This document shows, in pieces, positions 7,544 to 15,536 of a DNA stretch of 26,136 nucleotides (position 1 is the first letter of the stretch; each line of letters opens with the position of its first letter). The notes below the pieces were generated by a model. The model did not search any database. It saw nothing but the letters and a program-made list of their open reading frames with translations, and was not told the origin of the DNA. Source of the DNA: CAZLXG01 sp964563585 (GTDB taxonomy: Bacteria > Bacteroidota > Bacteroidia > Flavobacteriales > Flavobacteriaceae); the NCBI GenBank assembly GCA_964563585.1, contig CAZLXG010000033.1, positions 1-26,136 of the forward strand, written 5' to 3'. The position numbers and the translations under genes are program-made.

Positions 7544-7625
7544 GGGCGTTACCCTTTGGGTCGCGCTTTTCGTTATATCTTTTTCTCGTACCTCAAAAAA
7601 GGATGCCACTGCAATCACTAACGCG
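7544..7625. repeat. Dispersed palindromic intergenic repeat, family A, copy 1
   Basis: The element is bounded by GCGTTA (7546-7551) and TAACGC (7619-7624). It contains a small hairpin ACCC-TTT-GGGT (7551-7561) and a core at 7573-7605 that is 32/33 identical to bases 20197-20229. It sits in the 256-nt gap between the flavoprotein start and the end of the SGNH gene. No ORF is associated. The rest of this gap (7626-7740) shows nothing I can name. Confidence 0.75.
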
Positions 7626-7740
7626 GAAAAATGAAGCTGGTTTAGTGAGCGGGGTTTGCATGTGAATATTTTTCGAAGGAAAATCAGACGTAGTAAACTG
7701 ATAATTACCATTGTTTAAGCCCGAAAATGAGCAATTAACT

Positions 7741-8625
7741 TTAAAATTTTATTTTATCTTTTGTTGCATAGTATAAATTTTCCGTAAAGATATTTGCTCC
7801 TTTTTTGTTTAAATGACTGCAATTAAAAAACAATTCATCATCATAGCCTTTTGATAAATCAATCAAATTTGGAACCTTAGTCATTAAGTTTTCTAAATAA
7901 TGTGTATTTCTAATTTTATTGCAATAAGGGGAAATATAAAGGGTTAATTGAATTTTATTTTTTAAACAAAGGTCAATTATTTGGTCAAGAATAATATTTT
8001 TGCTCCTAGTTGTTTTTGGTAAACTTCCAGTTAGAGGAAGTTTACTTCCAAACTTAGGTGAAAACCCGATACTAGGGTTAATTCTAGGTCTTTTATTAAT
8101 AAATGTAAAAAACACTTCCCTAAATCCAATTTTGGGGTCATTTATTGCATATCTATAGAAAGGAATATTTTCTAACTTTTCATAATCATTGAAATATTTT
8201 CTAATATGATTATTAATAATTTTGTTTTTTTTTAAAAAAGGTATAGCCTCTGATATTGCTATATTTGAAGGATTACCATCTTCAAAATTAGAATCAATTT
8301 GTAAAAAAACGGTAGAAATATTATTGTTAGCTATAAGTAGTTTTAATTGTAGTAAATTGTCATTTAAACCTGCGCCTTCTACTCCTAGATTAATTGTTTT
8401 TTTATTAGATAGACTGTCAAATAATTTACTGTTAATATGATTTGCTACTCTTGATGAACCAATAAATACAATATCAAAATTTTTATTTTTTGTATTTAAA
8501 ATGTACTGTAGTTTATTTCTTGGATTTGAATTTGCATATATTTTAGTATAAATAAAGTCGCAAGAATATAATAGACCTATTGTTAGAGTAAAAAGAGATA
8601 TTAGATATTTAATAAACTTTTTCAT
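7741..8625 (-). CDS. SGNH-like membrane-anchored protein, partner of the MBOAT acyltransferase
   Basis: A 294-residue protein with one N-terminal membrane segment (about 5-22) and an extracytoplasmic domain. The block FDIVFIGSSRVANHI (50-64) carries the Ser of SGNH hydrolase block I. NLGVEGAG (about 80-87) resembles the Gly block. The C-terminal NCSHLNKKGA (268-277) carries the conserved His271. The residue three before that His, usually Asp in the DxxH motif, is Asn268. The gene begins 6 nt after the stop of the MBOAT gene and is surely cotranscribed with it. By analogy with the AlgI/AlgX and DltB/DltD pairs, it probably helps move an acyl group from the MBOAT protein to an exported glycan. 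The acceptor is unknown. It could also be a non-catalytic member of the family. Confidence 0.7.
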   Translation of the reverse strand: MKKFIKYLISLFTLTIGLLYSCDFIYTKIYANSNPRNKLQYILNTKNKNFDIVFIGSSRVANHINSKLFDSLSNKKTINLGVEGAGLNDNLLQLKLLIANNNISTVFLQIDSNFEDGNPSNIAISEAIPFLKKNKIINNHIRKYFNDYEKLENIPFYRYAINDPKIGFREVFFTFINKRPRINPSIGFSPKFGSKLPLTGSLPKTTRSKNIILDQIIDLCLKNKIQLTLYISPYCNKIRNTHYLENLMTKVPNLIDLSKGYDDELFFNCSHLNKKGANIFTENLYYATKDKIKF

Positions 8626-8631
8626 TTGAAG

Positions 8632-10068
8632 TTAGAATTGAAAGTAGATGAAATCTGATACATCAGAATAAACACCAAGTGTTATTATTCCTAATATTGT
8701 AAGAAATATTTTAAAATTAATCCATTTACCAAAAAATGGGTGTTCCTGTTCTCTTGAGTTCCATTCTACAATTATAAAGAGAAAAATTAAAACCAATAAT
8801 TCTGGAGTATATCTTTCAATTGATAAATATTGAAAACCACCTTCAAAATTAAATAAAAATAAATTTTTGAGATATTTAATTGCACTTGAAATGTTATCTG
8901 ACCTGAAAAATACCCAACCAATAAGCACTAAAAAAAATGTAGTTATTATAGAAATTAATTCATAAAAACTTGGCAGCTTTTTTCCTTCAGAAACTATATT
9001 AAGATTATTTCGATTCTTATTAATTATAAATAAAGGTGTATAATATAATGCATTTAGTCCTCCCCATATTATAAAAGTCCAATTAGCACCGTGCCAAAAT
9101 CCACTAACTATGAAAACAATAAAAATATTTCTGAAACTTAGTAGTTTTGAAACCTTACTTCCACCAAGTGGAATGTATAAATAATCTCTAAACCAAGTAG
9201 ATAAAGATATATGCCATTTTCTCCAGAATTCGGCAATGTCTCTTGAGAAATATGGAAACTTAAAGTTTGTCATTAAATCGATTCCAAATAGTTTAGATGT
9301 CCCAATAGCTATGTCAGAATAGCCACTAAAATCGCAATAAATTTGAAAAGCAAAATAGAAGCTTCCCAAAATTAAGCTTAGCGAGTTCATATTCTCATAA
9401 TTAGAGAAAATATCATTTACGTATATGGCACATGAGTCTGCAATAACAATTTTTTTAAATAATCCCCAGAGAATTAAATGTAATCCGTTGATGGCTTTAG
9501 AGTTATTAAAAATTCTTTTTTTGTAGAATTGAGGTAGTAAATTAGAAGCTCTTTCGATTGGTCCTGCAACTAATTGAGGAAAGAAACTTACAAAAGCAGA
9601 AAAAGCAATAAAATCCTTTGTAGGCTCTAATTTTTTTTTGTAAACATCAATAGTATAACTTAAAGTTTGAAATGTATAAAAACTTATTCCTACAGGTAAT
9701 ATGATATTTAAAGAGCTTGCTTCAATATTCCCACCCAAAAATAAAAACGCAGTAATAAAATTGTCGAGAAAAAAATTATAGTATTTAAAGAACCCTAAAA
9801 CCCCTAGGTTTACTATAACACTTATCCAAAGCAGTGTTTTTCTTTTAATTATATTTTCTTGTTTAGATAAAGCAATTCCAACAAAATAATCAATTATTGT
9901 ACTGGAAAAGATTAAAAATAAAAACCTCCAATCCCACCAACCATAAAAGATATAACTTGTAACGACAATTAAAAAATTTTGTAGTTTTAAATTTTTGTTT
10001 GTCACAAACCAATAAAGTATAAAAACTATCGGAAGGAATATTGCAAAGTCAATAGAGTTAAAAAGCAT
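8632..10068 (-). CDS. MBOAT family O-acyltransferase (AlgI-like)
   Basis: A 478-residue polytopic membrane protein with about ten hydrophobic segments. It shows the MBOAT signature series: SFYTFQTLSYTIDVY (129-143), FFPQLVAGPI (162-171), QIYCDFSGYSDIAIG (242-256), FWRKWHISLSTWFRDYLYIPLGG (281-303), and SGFWHGANWTFIIWG with the conserved His326. In AlgI-type enzymes this His lines the channel where an acyl donor from the cytoplasm meets a periplasmic acceptor. The gene is followed after 6 nt by the SGNH-like gene, the usual pairing for O-acetylation of surface polysaccharides. Whether the donor is acetyl-CoA or another acyl group cannot be read here. The 139-nt upstream gap holds no strong promoter match. 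Confidence 0.92.
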   Translation of the reverse strand: MLFNSIDFAIFLPIVFILYWFVTNKNLKLQNFLIVVTSYIFYGWWDWRFLFLIFSSTIIDYFVGIALSKQENIIKRKTLLWISVIVNLGVLGFFKYYNFFLDNFITAFLFLGGNIEASSLNIILPVGISFYTFQTLSYTIDVYKKKLEPTKDFIAFSAFVSFFPQLVAGPIERASNLLPQFYKKRIFNNSKAINGLHLILWGLFKKIVIADSCAIYVNDIFSNYENMNSLSLILGSFYFAFQIYCDFSGYSDIAIGTSKLFGIDLMTNFKFPYFSRDIAEFWRKWHISLSTWFRDYLYIPLGGSKVSKLLSFRNIFIVFIVSGFWHGANWTFIIWGGLNALYYTPLFIINKNRNNLNIVSEGKKLPSFYELISIITTFFLVLIGWVFFRSDNISSAIKYLKNLFLFNFEGGFQYLSIERYTPELLVLIFLFIIVEWNSREQEHPFFGKWINFKIFLTILGIITLGVYSDVSDFIYFQF

Positions 10069-10207
10069 TCTATTTGTTTAATTATTTGATATTTTTTGCA
10101 ATACTTAAATCAGCATAAATATAATGTTGCGATATGAGTTGTTTCAATTATTTATATCTACAGTTAAACGAAGGTAGCGGAAAATTTTCACAAAGTAAAG
10201 AAATTAC

Positions 10208-11122
10208 TTATTGCTTCATATAAGTTAAAAACGAAAATTCATAGTCATGCTTGTCGTTTTTTTTATGAAACATATTCGCAGTCTCTTTCCAAATATTTGT
10301 GTCAATCTTTGGGAAAAATGTATCAGCCTCAAAGCTTTCGTGTACACGAGTTAGTTCAATTTTATCAGCTAAATTAATAGCTTGTTTGTATATTTCTCCG
10401 CCACCAATAATAAAAGGTTGAGAGTCATTTTTTACAGCATCAATCGCATCTTCTAAATTATTAACCACAACAACACCATTAGGTACGTTATAATCTTGCT
10501 GGCGTGTAATAACAACATGAGTTCGGTTTGGTAATGGCTTCGGGAAACTTTCAAAAGTTTTGCGACCCATAATAATATGGTGCCCGTTGGTTAAACTTTT
10601 AAATCGTTTTAAATCATCACTTAAATGCCAAATTAATTTATTATTTTTTCCAATAGCATCATTTTCTCCAGCGGCAACAATTAATGTGAGTTCAGATGTT
10701 TTATTTGAAGTTGTTTTTGTTTCGTTATAAGCTTCACTTTGTGCTATTAATGTTTCTTCTTTTACAAAGTATTCTTTAAGTTTTGAGATACGGTCTTGTT
10801 GTTTTGCTACTAATTTTTCTAACTGTTCTTTTTCCCAAGCTTTACCCATAAATTTATGAGTTACAAATACGTTAAACGTATGATACAAAAAGAAGAATAA
10901 CCATAATAAAATGGCAAATACAAACCAATCTATACCAAAAAATTGTATGCTTTTACCAATGCCAAGTACCGTATTGGCAATAATTAAGAACATTGCTCCT
11001 ATTAAAAAAAGAACAAAATGAATGTATAAACGTTTTTTTTGCTTTACACGATTTTGTGCATTTTGTATAAGCTCTAATTGGTCTTTATCTATTTGTGGTA
11101 TGGGTTTCTTTTTTCCGAACAT
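10208..11122 (-). CDS. folA: 2TM-domain / dihydrofolate reductase fusion (membrane-tethered DHFR)
   Basis: A 304-residue fusion. Residues 1-110 are a 2TM domain with membrane segments at about 34-55 and 64-86 and positively charged flanks. Residues 95-127 are charged and likely helical or coiled. A polar linker (about 128-143) follows. Residues 144-304 are a full-length DHFR: LTLIVAAGENDAIGKNN, WHLSDDLKRF with catalytic Asp170, the NADPH-binding IIMGRKTFES and the FIIGGGEIY block. DHFR reduces dihydrofolate to tetrahydrofolate with NADPH. By the positive-inside pattern the catalytic domain should face the cytoplasm. thyA, which produces dihydrofolate, lies immediately upstream on the same strand, but an apparent terminator separates them. 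The frame is continuous with no internal start needed, so the fusion looks real. Confidence 0.92.
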   Translation of the reverse strand: MFGKKKPIPQIDKDQLELIQNAQNRVKQKKRLYIHFVLFLIGAMFLIIANTVLGIGKSIQFFGIDWFVFAILLWLFFFLYHTFNVFVTHKFMGKAWEKEQLEKLVAKQQDRISKLKEYFVKEETLIAQSEAYNETKTTSNKTSELTLIVAAGENDAIGKNNKLIWHLSDDLKRFKSLTNGHHIIMGRKTFESFPKPLPNRTHVVITRQQDYNVPNGVVVVNNLEDAIDAVKNDSQPFIIGGGEIYKQAINLADKIELTRVHESFEADTFFPKIDTNIWKETANMFHKKNDKHDYEFSFLTYMKQ

Positions 11123-11195
11123 ATATGTAATATAATAATTGTAAAGTTAAAACTTTTTACTGACAACAAAACAATAATTAATAAGCTTTGAAAAG

Positions 11196-11222
11196 CAAAA
11201 AAACCGCAAACGTTTTCGGTTT
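11196..11222 (-). terminator. Terminator after thyA
   Basis: The stem AAACCG/CGGTTT (11201-11206 with 11217-11222) has a palindromic loop AAACGTTT. On the minus strand it continues into a T run. It lies 70 nt past the thyA stop and 74 nt before the DHFR fusion start. Confidence 0.7.
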
Positions 11223-11292
11223 AAAACAACTAAAAATCAACAATAAAACATGATTTTTTTACTGACAATATCATAAATATTTAGCGCTTTTT

Positions 11293-12117
11293 TTATACTG
11301 CTACAATACCTTTTATGTGCGGGTGTGGATTATAATCTACTAAAGTAAAATCTTCAAAAGTAAAATTGAAAATATCTTTAATTTCAGGATTTAAAACCAT
11401 TTTTGGTAATGGTCTTAACTCTCTTGATAATTGTATTTCTAATTGTTCGTAATGATTACTATAAATATGTGCATCACCAAATGTGTGAATAAATTCTCCA
11501 GCTTCGTAACCACAAACTTGTGCCATCATCATAGTAAATAATGCGTACGAACCAATGTTAAAAGGTACACCTAGAAAAATATCTGCACTTCGTTGATATA
11601 ATTGACAAGACAACTTACCATTAGCTACATAAAATTGAAAAAACGCATGACATGGTGGTAATGCTGCTTTTCCGTTTGCCACATTTTCATCAAATGATTT
11701 TGACGTATCAGGTAAAACAGAAGGGTTCCATGCAGAAACTAGCATTCTTCTGCTATCTGGATTGTTTTTTAGAGAATGAATAACATCTTTAATTTGATCA
11801 ATTTCATCATCGTTCCAATTACGCCATTGGTGTCCGTAAACAGGTCCTAAATCTCCATTTTTATCAGCCCAAGAATTCCATATTTTAACGCCGTTTTCAG
11901 TTAAATAATTAATGTTCGTATCACCTTTTAAAAACCAAAGTAGTTCGTAAATTATAGATTTTAAATGTAGTTTTTTTGTGGTTACCATTGGGAAACCTTC
12001 ACTTAAATCGAATCGCATTTGATGTCCAAAAACACTTTTAGTTCCTGTTCCTGTTCTATCTCCTTTTTCGTTTCCGTTTTCTAAAACGTGTTTTACAAGG
12101 TCGTGATATTGTTTCAT
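11293..12117 (-). CDS. thyA: Thymidylate synthase
   Basis: This enzyme converts dUMP and methylene-tetrahydrofolate to dTMP and dihydrofolate. The 274-residue length is slightly above the usual 264. It has the phosphate-binding GDRTGTGT near residue 19, catalytic Cys156 in LPPCHAFFQFYV, the QRSADIFLGVPFNI block and the HIYSNHYEQ block. The normal C-terminus IKGIVAV supports a complete gene. A DHFR-containing gene follows on the same strand and a nucleoside transporter lies upstream, giving a folate/nucleotide neighbourhood. The leader of about 70 nt holds a short dispersed repeat. Confidence 0.97.
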   Translation of the reverse strand: MKQYHDLVKHVLENGNEKGDRTGTGTKSVFGHQMRFDLSEGFPMVTTKKLHLKSIIYELLWFLKGDTNINYLTENGVKIWNSWADKNGDLGPVYGHQWRNWNDDEIDQIKDVIHSLKNNPDSRRMLVSAWNPSVLPDTSKSFDENVANGKAALPPCHAFFQFYVANGKLSCQLYQRSADIFLGVPFNIGSYALFTMMMAQVCGYEAGEFIHTFGDAHIYSNHYEQLEIQLSRELRPLPKMVLNPEIKDIFNFTFEDFTLVDYNPHPHIKGIVAV

Positions 12118-12125
12118 ATATTATT

Positions 12126-12143
12126 TTCTGCGAAGGCAGGAAT
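12126..12143. repeat. Short palindromic dispersed repeat, family B, degenerate copy
   Basis: TTCTGCGAAGGCAGGAAT matches the copy at 20111-20129 except for one missing base and two changes. The outer arms (TTC-TGC / GCAGGAA) are imperfectly inverted. It lies just upstream of thyA. Confidence 0.6.
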
Positions 12144-12194
12144 ATTTTGTTATTAAAGTCTAATTTTATTGAGGATAAAAATAAAGAAAAGCAA

Positions 12195-12202
12195 CAAAAT
12201 TA
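12195..12202 (-). promoter_or_regulatory. Possible -7 element for thyA
   Basis: TAATTTTG on the minus strand fits TAnnTTTG and lies 77 nt before the thyA ATG. No TTG lies at 20 nt spacing, so this rests on the -7 box alone. Confidence 0.3.
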
Positions 12203-12265
12203 TATAATTGATAATTCAATATATATTATAAAGTTATTAACTAATTTATCTAGGGAAATTTGCTA

Positions 12266-13795
12266 TTATCCAATAATCATTCCAGCAATAGTAGCCGAAA
12301 TAAGAGAAGCAATAGTTCCACCAAGTAATGCTTTCATTCCAAATTTAGATAAGGTTTTACGTTGCCCTGGAGCTAACGAACCAATACCACCAATTTGTAT
12401 TCCTATTGAAGCAAAATTTGCAAACCCACATAGCATATAAGTTGCCATGATTATAGACTTATTATAGGTAAGGTGTGTTGCATTGGCGATATTTTTCAAC
12501 TCTGCTAATTGAATATAACCAACAAATTCACTGGCTGCGAGTTTAATTCCAAGTAGCTGTCCCATTAGTGCCATATCTTCTTTTGCTATACCAATTAACC
12601 ACATTAATGGCGCAAATGTATAGCCCAAAATTAGTTCTAACGATAAATTTTGATAAGGTGTGTTGCTTGCAATAGCATTATTCAATGTTGTAACATTTCC
12701 AACCCAACCTAAAAGACCATTTATCATGGCTATAAAGGCAACAAAAACTAAAAGCATTGCACCAACGTTTACAGCTAATTTTAAGCCTTCTGTTGTTCCG
12801 TTTGCAATTGCGTCTAATAAATTAGAACCTATTTTATCTTGTGATACAGTAACATCTGTATTTACTTTTTCGGTTTGTGGGTATAATATTTTTGAAATTA
12901 CAATAGCTCCAGGTGCAGCCATAACTGATGCTGCCAATAAATGTTTAGCAAATTTTAATTTTAAGACAGGGTCATCTCCACCTAAAAAACCAATGTATGC
13001 TGCTAAAACGGCTCCAGCTACTGTTGCCATTCCGCCAATCATTACTAAAAGCATTTCAGATTTATTCATCTTTTCTAAATATGCTTTTATTAATAAAGGG
13101 GCTTCGGTTTGTCCTAAAAATATATTTCCTGCAACACTTAAGCTTTCTGCTCCTGAGATTTTTAATACTTTAGATAATGACCAAGCCATTATTTTTACTA
13201 CTTTTTGAATAATTCCTAAGTAAAAAAGAACAGAGGTTAAAGCAGAGAAAAATAAGATGGTTGGTAAAACCTGAAAAGCGAAAATAAAACCATAAGATGA
13301 AACATCCATAAAACCTCCAAAAATAAATTCGCTTCCCGCTCTAGTGTATTCTAATAAATCAATAAATTTTTGACCTACAAATTCGAATATATTTTGAATG
13401 AAAGCCACTTTTAAAACACCAACAGCAATAAGTAATTGAAATGCTAAACCAATAGCAACTGTTTTCCAGTTGATGGCTTTTTTGTTATTACTAAATAAGA
13501 ATGCAATAAAAATTAAAGTAAACATACCTAAAACACCACGCCATAAACTATTTATTGAAAAACCTTGACTTGGAACTATTGGAGTGACTTCAGTTTTAGT
13601 AGCAATTTCTTGCTCTATTACACTTTCTGGTATTATGTTTTCAGATGTATTTAATGAATCAACAGTATTGTTTGTTGTTTGTATTTGCTCTGTAGTTTCT
13701 GTTTGAATGGTCTTTAATTCCGATTCTACATTTTGTGCTATTGCTACATTTAATCCGAAAAAAATAGCAATAATAAACAATAGAGCTTGTTTCAT
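12266..13795 (-). CDS. Concentrative nucleoside transporter (CNT family) with N-terminal extension
   Basis: A cation-coupled importer of nucleosides in the inner membrane. The conserved core runs from about residue 82 to 509, with the family motif GQTEAP (228-233) and the matching late motif GIAKEDMALMGQLLG followed by a NFASIGIQIGG block. A typical CNT has 400-430 residues; this one has 509. The excess is residues 1-75: a cleavable-looking signal peptide ending near AIAQ (17-20), then a Thr/Glu-rich hydrophilic stretch that should be extracytoplasmic. The gene lies 12 nt after the bifunctional nuclease stop, so the two are probably cotranscribed. Next downstream is thyA. Coupling ion and substrate range cannot be decided from sequence. 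Confidence 0.9.
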   Translation of the reverse strand: MKQALLFIIAIFFGLNVAIAQNVESELKTIQTETTEQIQTTNNTVDSLNTSENIIPESVIEQEIATKTEVTPIVPSQGFSINSLWRGVLGMFTLIFIAFLFSNNKKAINWKTVAIGLAFQLLIAVGVLKVAFIQNIFEFVGQKFIDLLEYTRAGSEFIFGGFMDVSSYGFIFAFQVLPTILFFSALTSVLFYLGIIQKVVKIMAWSLSKVLKISGAESLSVAGNIFLGQTEAPLLIKAYLEKMNKSEMLLVMIGGMATVAGAVLAAYIGFLGGDDPVLKLKFAKHLLAASVMAAPGAIVISKILYPQTEKVNTDVTVSQDKIGSNLLDAIANGTTEGLKLAVNVGAMLLVFVAFIAMINGLLGWVGNVTTLNNAIASNTPYQNLSLELILGYTFAPLMWLIGIAKEDMALMGQLLGIKLAASEFVGYIQLAELKNIANATHLTYNKSIIMATYMLCGFANFASIGIQIGGIGSLAPGQRKTLSKFGMKALLGGTIASLISATIAGMIIG

Positions 13796-13807
13796 AATAT
13801 GAAGTAG

Positions 13808-14428
13808 TTAGTTACGTTTAGAAATCTCGTCACGAATATGCGCTGCAGTTTCATAATCTTCATTTTCAACAGCTTCGTTTAATAAATTAGTAAGTTCTTC
13901 TAAATTTTTAGTTTGGTAGTTTTCTTTTGTAGTATTAGGTTCCAATTCACTTGCTAATAAATCGTCAACTAAAATACTGTCTTGAAGTTCGTCTTCTTCA
14001 TCTTTTTTAGGATTCACTTTTAAATAAATACCTGCTTGGTCTAAGATGTTTTTGTATGTAAAAATTGGTGCTTGAAAACGAAGTGCTAAAGCAATAGCAT
14101 CACTAGTCCTGGCATCAATTATTTCTTCAATTTTATCGCGTTCGCAAATCAAACTTGAATAAAAAACGCCGTCAACCAATTTATGAATGATAACTTGTTT
14201 TACAACAATATCAAATCTGTCAGCAAAATTTTTAAATAAATCGTGTGTTAATGGTCTAGGTGGGCTAATTTCTTTTTCTAATGCAATTGCTATAGATTGT
14301 GCTTCAAAAGCTCCAATAACTATAGGTAGTTTTCGGTCACCATCAACTTCATTTAATATTAATGCATATGCGCCATTTTGAGTTTGACTATATGATATGC
14401 CTTTAATGTTTAATTTTACTAAGCTCAT
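13808..14428 (-). CDS. Bifunctional nuclease domain (DUF151) protein with C-terminal UVR motif
   Basis: A 206-residue protein from the ATG at 14428 (MSLVKLNIKGISYSQ). A 7-residue upstream in-frame extension is rejected because the family begins at this Met. Residues 1-135 are a BFN/DUF151 domain, with LPIVIGAFEAQSIAIALE (34-51), PRPLTHDLF and DARTSDAIALALR (105-117). An acidic linker follows. Residues 175-206 match a UvrB/UvrC-type UVR motif (LEELTNLLNEAVENEDYETAA). The BFN domain is named after a plant protein with DNase and RNase activity; the bacterial role is poorly defined. The UVR motif suggests a protein-protein contact. It is likely cotranscribed with the CNT transporter. Confidence 0.88.
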   Translation of the reverse strand: MSLVKLNIKGISYSQTQNGAYALILNEVDGDRKLPIVIGAFEAQSIAIALEKEISPPRPLTHDLFKNFADRFDIVVKQVIIHKLVDGVFYSSLICERDKIEEIIDARTSDAIALALRFQAPIFTYKNILDQAGIYLKVNPKKDEEDELQDSILVDDLLASELEPNTTKENYQTKNLEELTNLLNEAVENEDYETAAHIRDEISKRN

Positions 14429-14449
14429 ATATTTTATATAAAAACGCAA

Positions 14450-14523
14450 AGAACTGTTTAAATTAGGACTTTACCAAACCACCTTTTTACAGTTTAACGA
14501 AAAATTCTAATATAAGCAGTTCT
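14450..14523 (-). promoter_or_regulatory. Inverted-repeat structure in the leader between etfA and the nuclease gene
   Basis: AGAACTGTTTAAATTAG (14450-14466) and CTAATATAAGCAGTTCT (14507-14523) are inverted copies matching at 15 of 17 positions. A third element, ACAGTT (14489-14494), can compete for the same AACTGT arm. On the minus strand the final arm is followed by TTGCGTTTTT. It could be the etfA transcript end or a leader that switches between two folds. Confidence 0.35.
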
Positions 14524-14553
14524 ATAAACCAATACAATTTATAAAAAAATATT

Positions 14554-15513
14554 TTACTGTTGCGCTTTAAATACTTTTAATTTTTCGATGAGTGCTGGAA
14601 CTACTACAAAAGCATCTCCAACAACACCATAATCAGCAGCTTTAAAGAAAGGTGCTTCTGGGTCTGTATTTATTACAACTTTTACTTTTGAGGCATTAAT
14701 TCCTGCTAAATGCTGGATTGCTCCAGAGATACCAATAGCGATATATAAATTAGAAGCCACTGGTTTCCCTGTTTGTCCAACGTGTTCGCTATGAGGTCTC
14801 CATCCTAAATCTGATACAGGTTTAGAGCATGCTGTTGCTGCGCCCAAAACTTCGGCTAATTCTTCAATCATGCCCCAGTTTTCAGGTCCTTTTAGTCCTC
14901 TTCCTGCTGAAACTACTATTTCTGCATCAGCAATACTTACTTTATCACTTGCTTTATCAACTGAATCTACAGTTATTCCTAATTCTGAAATTGAAGGTGA
15001 AAATTCTTCCGCGGAAGCGTTACCACTATTTTCAACTAATCCGAATGAATTATTAGAAACAGCTACTAATTTTACCTTAGTATCTATAGTTGTAATATTG
15101 AATGCTTTATTTGTAAATGCTGTACGTTTTACAGTAAATGGAGAAGTGCTAGAAGGTGCTTCTACAACATTAGATGCAAAACCGGCATTAAGATTTACCG
15201 CTAGCAAAGGTGCAAGATACTTGCTGTCTGCACTTGAACTTACAATAACTACTTTTGTGTCTTCTTTTTCGGCAGCTTGTTTAATAACTTCTGCGTAAGC
15301 TTTCGCATTAAAAGTATCCAATTGTGAGTTTGATACATTTAAGACTTTATCTACTCCGTAATTACCTAATTCTGATGCATTATCGGTATTTATGGTTACT
15401 GCTGTAACGGTTGTACCTAATTGATTTGCAACTGCTTTGGCGTATGATGCTACTTCTAAAGCTAGTTTTTTAAATGTTCCTTGTTCTGATTCTGTATATA
15501 CTAAAACTGACAT
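14554..15513 (-). CDS. etfA: Electron transfer flavoprotein, alpha subunit
   Basis: The FAD-binding partner of the ETF heterodimer, which accepts electrons from acyl-CoA and other dehydrogenases and passes them to the quinone pool. It has 319 residues. The N-terminal alpha/beta domain (1-185) is poorly conserved, as usual. The C-terminal FAD domain has SAGRGLKGPENW (about 202-213), LGWRPHSEHVGQTGKPV, AIGISGAIQHLAG and INTDPEAPFFKAADYG, all hallmarks of the subunit. It lies 23 nt downstream of etfB, so the two form an operon. Confidence 0.96.
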   Translation of the reverse strand: MSVLVYTESEQGTFKKLALEVASYAKAVANQLGTTVTAVTINTDNASELGNYGVDKVLNVSNSQLDTFNAKAYAEVIKQAAEKEDTKVVIVSSSADSKYLAPLLAVNLNAGFASNVVEAPSSTSPFTVKRTAFTNKAFNITTIDTKVKLVAVSNNSFGLVENSGNASAEEFSPSISELGITVDSVDKASDKVSIADAEIVVSAGRGLKGPENWGMIEELAEVLGAATACSKPVSDLGWRPHSEHVGQTGKPVASNLYIAIGISGAIQHLAGINASKVKVVINTDPEAPFFKAADYGVVGDAFVVVPALIEKLKVFKAQQ

Positions 15514-15536
15514 TGTTTTTATCTTTTGAAGGTTAG

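Noticed and set aside
7544..7625. Integron attC-like site, because of the GCGTTA/TAACGC ends
   Set aside because: The attC consensus has AAC at the 5' arm and GTT at the 3' arm; here the order is reversed. No cassette array or integrase is present.
7626..7740. Possible small gene or RNA in the gap downstream of the SGNH gene
   Set aside because: No start with a reasonable frame, no strong hairpin with T run and no recognisable motif were found there.
12660..13208. A 182-codon plus-strand frame opposite the nucleoside transporter
   Set aside because: It is the shadow of a long conserved membrane protein gene and shows no domain or start signal.
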